A program made the position numbers and the translations under genes. The notes under the pieces were generated by a model. That model made no database searches and was not told the DNA's origin. It saw nothing but the letters and a program-made list of their open reading frames with translations. A DNA stretch of 41,744 bases, taken from positions 1-41,744 of the forward strand of contig DASTZC010000016.1 of NCBI GenBank assembly GCA_035764505.1. The letters are read 5' to 3'. Below, one piece after another: positions 25,347 to 32,132 of this stretch (position 1 is the stretch's first letter; every line of letters starts with the position of its first letter). Source of the stretch: Candidatus Polarisedimenticolia bacterium (GTDB lineage Bacteria; Acidobacteriota; Polarisedimenticolia; Gp22-AA2; AA152).

Positions 25347-26174
25347 ATGTCCCTTCTCATCCAGGCCTTCGTCCTGGCGCTGGGAGCGGTGATCGGCAGC
25401 TTCCTCAACGTGGTCATCCATCGCCTCCCGCGACGCGAGTCGGTTGTGTTCCCCCCGTCGGCCTGCCCGAGCTGCGGATCCCGCATCCATCCCCTGGACA
25501 ACGTCCCGATCCTGTCGTTCCTTCTCCTGCGAGGCCGCTGCCGCCGCTGCAGCGCCCCGATTTCCCCCCGTTATTTCCTGGTGGAGGCCCTCACCGCCGC
25601 CTGCACGTTGCTGCTCTTCGTTCGGCTGGGGCCGACCGTTACGCTGGCCATCTATCTTCCCTTCGCCTGGGCGCTCATTGCTCTGGCCTTCATTGACGCC
25701 GAGCACCAGATTCTTCCCGACAAGATCACGCTGCCGGGGATTGCGGTGTCGGCACTGGTCCCTCTCCTGGGACGCCTGCACCCCTGGAGTCCCGTGGTGG
25801 AGCGCCTGAGCTGGGGAAGCTGGGCGGCCGGCGTGGTGCTGGGAGCCGCGATGCCTTACCTGGTGGTCCTGGCCTATCGCCTTTCCCAGCTGCGCAAGCC
25901 TCCCGACGAGCGGGTCGAGGGGATGGGCATGGGAGACGTCAAGATGCTCGCGATGGTGGGCGGCTTCCTCGGATGGAAGCTGGTCCTCCTGACGCTGTTC
26001 GCCGGCTCGGTGCTCGGATCGGCGTGGGGTCTGGGAGGCATGGCGGTGCGGCGCTACGGCATGAAGCACGCCCTGCCCTTCGGTACGTTCCTGGCGATCG
26101 GGGCGTTTCTGTCGCTGCTTGCCGGTCCCGCGCTGCTGGCGTGGTATGCGGGGTGGCTTCCCCCCGAGGAGTGA
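25347..26174 (+). CDS. pilD: Prepilin peptidase/N-methyltransferase (type IV leader peptidase)
   Basis: A 275-residue integral membrane aspartic protease that cleaves prepilin leaders after Gly and methylates the new N-terminal Phe. The N-terminal part has GSFLNVVIHRLPRRESVVFP, then two zinc-binding pairs, CPSCGSRIHP and CRRCSAPI. The catalytic aspartates are Asp117 (FIDAEHQILPD) and Asp197 (GMGMGDVKML), both intact. Length and topology match full PilD/GspO enzymes. Start ATG 25347 follows the previous stop by 2 bases. All four pilin-like genes downstream are plausible substrates. Confidence 0.95.
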   Translation: MSLLIQAFVLALGAVIGSFLNVVIHRLPRRESVVFPPSACPSCGSRIHPLDNVPILSFLLLRGRCRRCSAPISPRYFLVEALTAACTLLLFVRLGPTVTLAIYLPFAWALIALAFIDAEHQILPDKITLPGIAVSALVPLLGRLHPWSPVVERLSWGSWAAGVVLGAAMPYLVVLAYRLSQLRKPPDERVEGMGMGDVKMLAMVGGFLGWKLVLLTLFAGSVLGSAWGLGGMAVRRYGMKHALPFGTFLAIGAFLSLLAGPALLAWYAGWLPPEE

Positions 26175-26178
26175 GGCG

Positions 26179-28098
26179 ATGCTCCGTGGATTGTCCACCT
26201 ACGAGGGAAGGGTCCGGATTTTCCTGGTGCTCCTCGTCCTCTTTCTGTCCGCCGCCATCACGGTCAACTTCCGGCTGCTGATGACCGGCCGCAATGCGGT
26301 GCTGGAGGAGACAGGCGAGCGGGTCCTGCTGGAGGCTGAGTCGGCCGTCGCCCGATTGCAGCTGAGCGCCGCAGCGTCGGGCGACGGTTTTTCCGCCGGC
26401 GCGCCGGGCGGGGTCACGCAGGCACAGCTCGCGCGGATCGCGCGGGAGCACGATCTGGCAGGCATCGAAATCCTGAGTCCTTCAGGGCGCATCGAGGTCT
26501 CCTCTTACATCGGCCGCAGCGGGCTCCCCGACGGCGAGTATGCGTCTCTCGAGCCGGCGCGTCGGAGCGACCTCGAGGCGGGACAGGCGGTCGTCGCTTC
26601 CCTGCGGGACGAGGAGGGAGTCGCCTATGCGACGATTTCCGGCTTCCTTCCCCTGATTGGCTCGTCCGGGAAGCCGGGAGCCATCCTCAAGATCGAAGAG
26701 CATGCCGGAGAGCTGGCTCGCCTGCAGCGCAGCCTGAGGGTCCTGGCGGCGGTGCAGGCAGCGGGCGTCTGCTGCGTGGTGCTGCTGGTTCTGCTGTTCG
26801 CGCGCTGGCTTCTGGCTCCCTACCGGAAGCTGATGAGCACCGCCGCCGCGGCGGCGGGCGGCGTGCAAGCGGCGGCGGGGGAGCCCGACGAGCTGTTCGC
26901 GACTTTCCAGACCGTGACCGAGAAGCTGAAGGCGCAGGAAGACGAGCTGATTCGCCTGCGGGGCGAGGCCTCCGGAGGGTCCGCCGCGGGGCTGCCGGCG
27001 GAGAGCCTGGCCGCCGGATTGACCTCCGGCATGCTGGCCTTCGACGCGCAGGGGATCCTGCGTCTGGCCAATCCGGCGGCGCTGCAGATTCTCGGCGTCG
27101 GGCGCGCCGAGATTGCCGGCAGGGAGCTCGCGAGCCTCTTCGATCGCTTCACGCCGCTGGGGCGCCTCCTGTCGGAGGCGCTTCGGGATCAGGCGCCGCG
27201 CAGCCGCGAGATGGTGCCGTTCCAGCGCTCCGACGGCCGCGAGATCCATCTGGGGATTGGCGTCTCCCCGATGGGTGGACCGGCCGGCGGCGGGGGTCTC
27301 GTCTGCCTGCTTTCCGATCTCACCGAGATTCGCCAGCTCCGCGATCGCGTCGCGCTCAAGGAGAACCTGTCGCACCTGGGAGAGCTCTCGGCCGGGATCG
27401 CCCACGAGTTCCGAAACTCCCTGGCCACCTTGCAGGGCTACGCCCGGCTGCTGGAGCGATCGGAAGGGGAGGAGACGGTCGATCTATCCCGCCGCATCCT
27501 GCGGGAGGTGGAAGGATCTAGGAAAGTCGTGGAAGAGTTCCTGCAGTTCGCCCGCCCCGCCCGTCTGCAAATGGGGGAGCTGGACCTCCGCACCCTGCTC
27601 GAGTCATTGGGCCGCGAGCTCTCGAGCTCTGCCGGCGCGGGCGCAATCCGTTTCAAAGTCCAGGGGGAGTTCCCCTGCCTGGTGGGAGACGAGACGCAGC
27701 TTCGCAGGGCCTTCCAGAATCTCCTGCTGAATGCCGTCCAGGCATGCAACGGCCGCCCGCTGGAGATCGAAGTGACCGGCTCGGTGGAGGAGGGGAAGAC
27801 CCTGCGGATCGAAGTCTCCGACAACGGCATGGGCATTCCTCCCGAGATCCTCCCGAGGATTTTCACTCCCTTCTTCACGACCCGCCCTGAAGGCACCGGG
27901 CTTGGCCTGCCGCTCGTGCAGAAGGCGATCGTGAGCCATGATGGCAGCATCGAGGTGGCCAGCCAGCCGGGGAAGGGAGCCTGTTTCACGATTCGCCTCC
28001 CGCTCGCAGGTTCTCCCGTTGCCGCGGCGGGCGAGGGAGAAATCCCGGAATCGGCGTCCACCTGGGAAAAGGCGGGCGGCACCCGGCACCTTTTGTAA
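26179..28098 (+). CDS. Membrane sensor histidine kinase with PAS domain (PilS/NtrB-like)
   Basis: A 639-residue kinase. A membrane helix at about 12-32 and another at about 195-215 flank a ~160-residue extracytoplasmic sensor. A PAS domain follows (about 285-385, SGMLAFDAQGILRLANPAAL), then HisKA with phospho-acceptor His409 in GIAHEFRNSLATLQGYARL. The ATPase domain has QNLLLNAVQAC (N box), SDNGMGIPPEI and TGLGLPLVQKAI. H-E-F-R-N is typical of NtrB/PilS-type kinases that partner sigma-54 activators. The likely partner is the NtrC-type regulator at 34756-36195, with the sigma-54-promoted minor pilin genes between them. ATG 26179 lies 4 bases past pilD, so it is probably translated in the same operon. 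Confidence 0.92.
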   Translation: MLRGLSTYEGRVRIFLVLLVLFLSAAITVNFRLLMTGRNAVLEETGERVLLEAESAVARLQLSAAASGDGFSAGAPGGVTQAQLARIAREHDLAGIEILSPSGRIEVSSYIGRSGLPDGEYASLEPARRSDLEAGQAVVASLRDEEGVAYATISGFLPLIGSSGKPGAILKIEEHAGELARLQRSLRVLAAVQAAGVCCVVLLVLLFARWLLAPYRKLMSTAAAAAGGVQAAAGEPDELFATFQTVTEKLKAQEDELIRLRGEASGGSAAGLPAESLAAGLTSGMLAFDAQGILRLANPAALQILGVGRAEIAGRELASLFDRFTPLGRLLSEALRDQAPRSREMVPFQRSDGREIHLGIGVSPMGGPAGGGGLVCLLSDLTEIRQLRDRVALKENLSHLGELSAGIAHEFRNSLATLQGYARLLERSEGEETVDLSRRILREVEGSRKVVEEFLQFARPARLQMGELDLRTLLESLGRELSSSAGAGAIRFKVQGEFPCLVGDETQLRRAFQNLLLNAVQACNGRPLEIEVTGSVEEGKTLRIEVSDNGMGIPPEILPRIFTPFFTTRPEGTGLGLPLVQKAIVSHDGSIEVASQPGKGACFTIRLPLAGSPVAAAGEGEIPESASTWEKAGGTRHLL

Positions 28099-28179
28099 CA
28101 CCCTCCATCCTTTCAAAGCTCCTCTGCCAGCAGCCCCGGCGCGAGGGTCATCCCCAACCCCTCTGTTTTCCGCCACCTG

Positions 28180-28197
28180 GGGAATCGTCAGATTCCC
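28180..28197 (+). promoter_or_regulatory. Inverted repeat upstream of the sigma-54 promoter, possible regulator site
   Basis: GGGAATC (28180-28186) and GATTCCC (28191-28197) form a perfect 7-bp dyad with a GTCA spacer. It is 9 bases upstream of the -24 element. Activators of sigma-54 usually bind about 100 bases upstream, so this is close for an enhancer. It could be an operator, an auxiliary site, or chance. Confidence 0.35.
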
Positions 28198-28206
28198 GCC
28201 GAGGCG

Positions 28207-28222
28207 TGGCACCCCCCTTGCT
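28207..28222 (+). promoter_or_regulatory. Sigma-54 (-24/-12) promoter for the minor pilin operon
   Basis: TGGCACCCCCCTTGCT contains every conserved base of the sigma-54 consensus (TGGCAC, five bases, TTGCA/T), with GG and GC in the required register. Transcription would start near 28234, followed by AAGGAG (28255-28260) and the ATG at 28268. It lies between a PilS-like kinase gene and pilin genes whose cluster also encodes a sigma-54 activator, which makes it very credible. Confidence 0.85.
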
Positions 28223-28267
28223 GTTCTCCTTGGCGTGGCTCAGGCGATGTTTCAAAGGAGCAGGAGA

Positions 28268-28762
28268 ATGAGACCAGCGCGACGACCGATTCAATTCTCC
28301 GCGAGCAAGCGGAACCAAGACGGCTTCTCCATCGTCGAGATGCTCCTGGTCCTGGCGATCATGGGGATTTTCATCACCTTTGCCGGTCCCGCCTTCACCC
28401 AGGCGTACCGTGCCTACAAGGTGCGCTCTTCGGCCCAGGAGCTGACGATCGCCCTGCGGGCCGTCCGGCAGGTGGCGGTGAGCACGCGCGCCGCCAGCAG
28501 CCTGGTGGTCAACACCGCGAACCGCAACTACGCCTGGACGGACGCCAAGGGGAGGACACGGACCTGGGAGCTCCCGAACGGCGTCGATTTCGTGACGGCA
28601 AGCCCGGCGACTATCACCTTCGCCACCAACGGCACGGTCGCCACGGGCGCCGCCACGGTCGCCGTGCAAGGGATCGTGGCCGCCGGCCGGGCCGACCGCT
28701 GGACGTTGGACCTGAATACGGTGGGGCGCGTCACCAGCACCTTCAGCACCGTTGTGCCCTGA
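28268..28762 (+). CDS. Minor pilin/pseudopilin, GspH/FimT-like
   Basis: A 164-residue type IV pilin-like protein. A basic leader ends at Gly19, cleaved before Phe20: G-FSIVEMLLVLAIMG, with Glu at mature position 5 (Glu24) and a hydrophobic helix to about residue 45. The rest is a beta-rich globular domain with the GspH/FimT pattern (AQELTIALRAVRQVAVSTRA). ATG 28268 was chosen because AAGGAG lies 7 bases upstream; an in-frame ATG at 28247 lacks such a site. It is the first gene after the sigma-54 promoter and probably part of the pilus-tip or priming complex with the next three. Confidence 0.9.
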   Translation: MRPARRPIQFSASKRNQDGFSIVEMLLVLAIMGIFITFAGPAFTQAYRAYKVRSSAQELTIALRAVRQVAVSTRAASSLVVNTANRNYAWTDAKGRTRTWELPNGVDFVTASPATITFATNGTVATGAATVAVQGIVAAGRADRWTLDLNTVGRVTSTFSTVVP

Positions 28763-28774
28763 GGAGACAGCGCG

Positions 28775-29278
28775 ATGAAGCCGAAGCAGACGTTTGCAGC
28801 GCAGCCATCCGGTGGAGCCCCCCGAAAGCGGGAGTCGGGCTTCAGCCTGATCGAAGTGACCCTGGCCCTGGGCTTGCTCGCCACGGTCCTGATATCGATC
28901 GCCACCCTGTTCATCCTGGGCGGCAAGCAGGTTCACCAGGGAAAGAGCACCACCAGCGCCACCGCGCTGACCCACACGATCATGGAGCGCATCGACCAGC
29001 TGCCCTACACCGATATCTATACCTATTTCGGCGGCACGGCGGCGACCACGAGCATGACGGTCAATACCACCACGACCGGCAACAATGCCAACCAGTGGCA
29101 GTCGGAAATCACCTCGCGCCTGGGCCCCGGCGCCTTCGGGACGATTCTCGTGACGCCGCTGGGGAGCGCCAGCCCGCTGAACATGGGGAGCGGCTCGGCC
29201 TTGCAGGTCCGCGTGTCGATCGTGTGGAGAGAGCTGGGGCGGTTCCGGACGGTCCAGCTGCAGACGATACGCTTCTAG
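28775..29278 (+). CDS. Minor pilin, PilV/GspI-like
   Basis: A 167-residue prepilin. Gly22 precedes FSLIEVTLALGLLATVL, with Glu27 at mature position 5, followed by the membrane/assembly helix. The globular part is rich in Thr, Ser and Gly (TTSATALTHTIMERIDQLPY, then a Thr/Asn-rich loop), typical of PilV-like minor pilins. GGAGA lies 8 to 9 bases upstream of the ATG. It is substrate for the prepilin peptidase encoded upstream and sits in the usual order FimT-PilV-PilW-PilX. Confidence 0.9.
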   Translation: MKPKQTFAAQPSGGAPRKRESGFSLIEVTLALGLLATVLISIATLFILGGKQVHQGKSTTSATALTHTIMERIDQLPYTDIYTYFGGTAATTSMTVNTTTTGNNANQWQSEITSRLGPGAFGTILVTPLGSASPLNMGSGSALQVRVSIVWRELGRFRTVQLQTIRF

Positions 29279-29287
29279 CGAATGAAC

Positions 29288-29307
29288 GGCCCCGGTGATC
29301 CGGGGCC
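29288..29307 (+). promoter_or_regulatory. Intercistronic hairpin just before the PilW-like gene's ribosome site
   Basis: GGCCCCGG (29288-29295) and CCGGGGCC (29300-29307) form a perfect 8-bp stem with a TGAT loop. No T-run follows; an AGGAGGT ribosome site (29311-29317) comes 3 bases later. It is therefore unlikely to be a terminator and more likely a processing, stability or translation-modulating element. Confidence 0.55.
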
Positions 29308-29323
29308 GCAAGGAGGTTCTTCG

Positions 29324-32122
29324 ATGCAACGGTACCGGCGCGGGAAGGGCAAGAGCGAGCAGGGCTTCAGCCTGGTGGAGATGATCGTCGCCTCGGCCAT
29401 CTTCGCCATCGCGGCGGCGGTCGCGTTCATCCTCTACAACGCCGCCCAGAAGTCCTTCAAGGCGGGGCAGAACTTCACCGACCAGCAGCAGAACACCCGG
29501 GCGGCTTTCGAGAGAGTGCTCTCGGACCTGCGCAATGCTGGCTACAACTACAACCCCGACGGCAGCAAGTCCCGGCCCGACGAGCAGATCGAGGCGGCCT
29601 TCGACACGGCCGTGGTCCTGCGCGCCGATCTCGACTTCGAGGACTCCGTCCTGAAGGACGCCCCGGAAAGCAGCATCAAGGGAGTGTTCAACACCGTCAG
29701 CACCGGCAACGATGAGATCGTAGCCTACGTCCTGGGCAAGCCCGGCTGGACCGGCGGCAGCACCCTGGGGTTCACGGCCGACATCGACAATCCGACCCGC
29801 ACCACCATCACCTACCAGGGAAACAACATCAGCGTAGGACCGCGCGACGCCATCCTGGAGGATGTCCGTCTGGGGAACGTGGCGCTGGTGCAGGACAGCC
29901 CGCCCTACACGCTGTACCGGGTCACTCTGAACAACGACCTGACGAACTACGTCTCGAGCGCGAACCCGACGGCCGCCGCTTTCTTCACCCGGCAGCCGGT
30001 GGCCGACAACATCCGGACGATGACCTTCCACTACTACGACGACGGCGGCACGCAGATCGGCACCTTCACCCCGACCGATTCGTCCGATGATATCGGCGGG
30101 GCAACCGCCAATGCGGCGCTGCGCAGCCGCATCCGCCGCATCTCCGTCGACCTGGTCGGGATGACCCCCAATCCCGATCAAAGCTATCTCGATCCCGCCG
30201 AGGCGAGCACCAGCAGCACGGCCCACTACCGCAAGTTCCAGCTCACCTCCAACGTCACGGTGGAGAACATGGGCCGCTCCGGGATGCAGGATTCGGACAC
30301 CACGCCTCCCGGACAGGTGACACCGGCGCCGACCCTGTGCGGCGGACATTGCCAGGGGGTCCTGGTGAACTTCGTGGGACGCCCCGCCTCGGAGCTGGTC
30401 TCCAGCTACAACGTCGGCTACGGCAGCACGAGCACGGCGACGCCTTACGTGGTCAACAGTCCGTATCCGCACATGGATAACGGCGTGCCGAGCTACACGA
30501 CCCATGCTTTCGTCCGTGACGCCACGCATTTCACCCAGGGGTCGACCTGGTACTTCAAGGTCCAGGGAAAGGATTCCTCGAGCAACGTCGGGGCATTCTC
30601 CACCTCGGCCTCCTCCGGTGCTTTGACTGACACCACCACGCCCTCGGCTCCCGGATCGGGCTGGGCGACGGAGCGGGGAAGCGCCACCCATCCGCCGCTC
30701 GACGCGCAAGTCCAGGTCCATTTCGGCGCCGTCACCACCAACACTTCGGGACCGACCGGCTGCGTCGACGCCGACGCCCCGATGATCCGGGACCTGAAGG
30801 GGTACCGGGCCTGGCGGGGCATCACCTCCGGCTTCACGCCGGGAGGAACCCCCTACGTTGACGAGACGACCATGACGGCGGCCGACACCCAGTTCACCGA
30901 CTCGAACGTCGCCCAGTGCCAGACCTACTACTACAAGTTGGCGGCGGTGGATCTGTGCGGCAACCAGGGAGCGGTCTCTCCCGCGATCTCCGGCTCTTCG
31001 GAGACCAACGTCCCGCCGATGCAGCCCTACACCGTGAATGCCAGCCGCACGACGCAGAACGATGTGACCATCACCTGGCCGGCGGTAGTGCAGGACGTCC
31101 AGAGCCGGACGATTCAGGTGGCCAGCTACGAGGTGGTCTACGCCGCCGGGACGATCAGCTCCGATCCTTCGCTGCTGACCTACACCGCGGTGCCGGGAAG
31201 CCCCGTTACCGGCGGCACCCTGACGCTGGTCCACAGCCTGACGTCGTCGGACAAGAGCTACCTCCAGGTCCAGAACAACACCTATTTCTACAAGGTCCGG
31301 GCGACCGACGCCTGTCCGAATCTCTCGGCCTGGTCGACGCCCTCCTCGCTGATCTGCACCTTCAACGGCACCCCGACCATGTCCCCCGCGAGCGGCTCGA
31401 ACGTCGCCGGCTCGGTCCCGATCTCACTGGCCGTGTCGGGCGGCGGCGACACCTACGTACGGGCGCGCATTTACATTCCCAACCCGCAGGGAGGGTCCCC
31501 CTACTACGACCAGACGGCGACGGCGTATCCCTTCGTCTTCCCGAACTGGAACTCGGCGGCGACGCCGGCCGGCACTTACACCATCTACATCGAGGTGGAG
31601 AACAGCAACGGCTGCATCAACTACCGCACGCAGACGGTGACGGTCAGCTCGGTCCTGGCCTGCCAGATCTCGCCCGCCAACCCGAACCTGAGCCCGACCA
31701 CGGGCACCGCGGGCGGCACCAAGAAGAGCGACCTGACCTGGGACATCATCAACAACGCCCAGAAAGACCTGTACATCGATCGAATCGACGTGGCATGGAC
31801 CAACACCTTGGGCTTCAACCCGCTGCTGAGCTCCTTCCTGTATCCGAGCTTCATCAGCCCGCCGAGCTTCACCTGGCCCACACCGGTAATCTCTCCCGCG
31901 ACTACCGGCACCTTCTCGCTGCCCCTGTTCTTCGATCGGTTCAACGACGCCACCAGCCCGGTGAACGTCAAGCTCGACTTCACCAACTCGCTGGTGAACA
32001 GCAGCGGCACCAGCGGCGAAGTGATCACCATCCGCTTCACGTTCCACGACTCCTCCAGCGTCACGGGCAGCTGCACCTTCCAGGTCATCGCGAAGGACCT
32101 GTCGATCGTGGCAACCCCGTAG
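29324..32122 (+). CDS. Large PilW-like prepilin with fibronectin-III-like beta-sandwich repeats
   Basis: A 932-residue prepilin. The leader ends at Gly14, followed by FSLVEMIVASAIFAIAAAV, with Glu19 at mature position 5. Residues ~20-330 are PilW-like (SFKAGQNFTDQQQNTRAAFE; RSRIRRISVDLVGMTP). From about 330 to 930 come beta-sandwich repeats of fibronectin-III or Ig style, beginning with TPPGQV and containing repeated YYYKLAAVDLCGNQGA and YFYKVRATDACPNLSAW segments with paired cysteines, then a C-terminal Ca-free-looking beta domain. A PilW is normally 250-350 residues, so the extra ~600 could reach out from the pilus tip as an adhesin. ATG 29324 has perfect AGGAGGT 6 bases upstream; ATG 29282 would put a hairpin inside the coding region. 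Confidence 0.86.
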   Translation: MQRYRRGKGKSEQGFSLVEMIVASAIFAIAAAVAFILYNAAQKSFKAGQNFTDQQQNTRAAFERVLSDLRNAGYNYNPDGSKSRPDEQIEAAFDTAVVLRADLDFEDSVLKDAPESSIKGVFNTVSTGNDEIVAYVLGKPGWTGGSTLGFTADIDNPTRTTITYQGNNISVGPRDAILEDVRLGNVALVQDSPPYTLYRVTLNNDLTNYVSSANPTAAAFFTRQPVADNIRTMTFHYYDDGGTQIGTFTPTDSSDDIGGATANAALRSRIRRISVDLVGMTPNPDQSYLDPAEASTSSTAHYRKFQLTSNVTVENMGRSGMQDSDTTPPGQVTPAPTLCGGHCQGVLVNFVGRPASELVSSYNVGYGSTSTATPYVVNSPYPHMDNGVPSYTTHAFVRDATHFTQGSTWYFKVQGKDSSSNVGAFSTSASSGALTDTTTPSAPGSGWATERGSATHPPLDAQVQVHFGAVTTNTSGPTGCVDADAPMIRDLKGYRAWRGITSGFTPGGTPYVDETTMTAADTQFTDSNVAQCQTYYYKLAAVDLCGNQGAVSPAISGSSETNVPPMQPYTVNASRTTQNDVTITWPAVVQDVQSRTIQVASYEVVYAAGTISSDPSLLTYTAVPGSPVTGGTLTLVHSLTSSDKSYLQVQNNTYFYKVRATDACPNLSAWSTPSSLICTFNGTPTMSPASGSNVAGSVPISLAVSGGGDTYVRARIYIPNPQGGSPYYDQTATAYPFVFPNWNSAATPAGTYTIYIEVENSNGCINYRTQTVTVSSVLACQISPANPNLSPTTGTAGGTKKSDLTWDIINNAQKDLYIDRIDVAWTNTLGFNPLLSSFLYPSFISPPSFTWPTPVISPATTGTFSLPLFFDRFNDATSPVNVKLDFTNSLVNSSGTSGEVITIRFTFHDSSSVTGSCTFQVIAKDLSIVATP

Positions 32123-32132
32123 GGGAATGAAC

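Noticed and set aside
29288-29307. The GC hairpin as an intrinsic terminator
   Set aside because: No T-run follows, and a perfect ribosome site comes immediately after, so termination there is unlikely.
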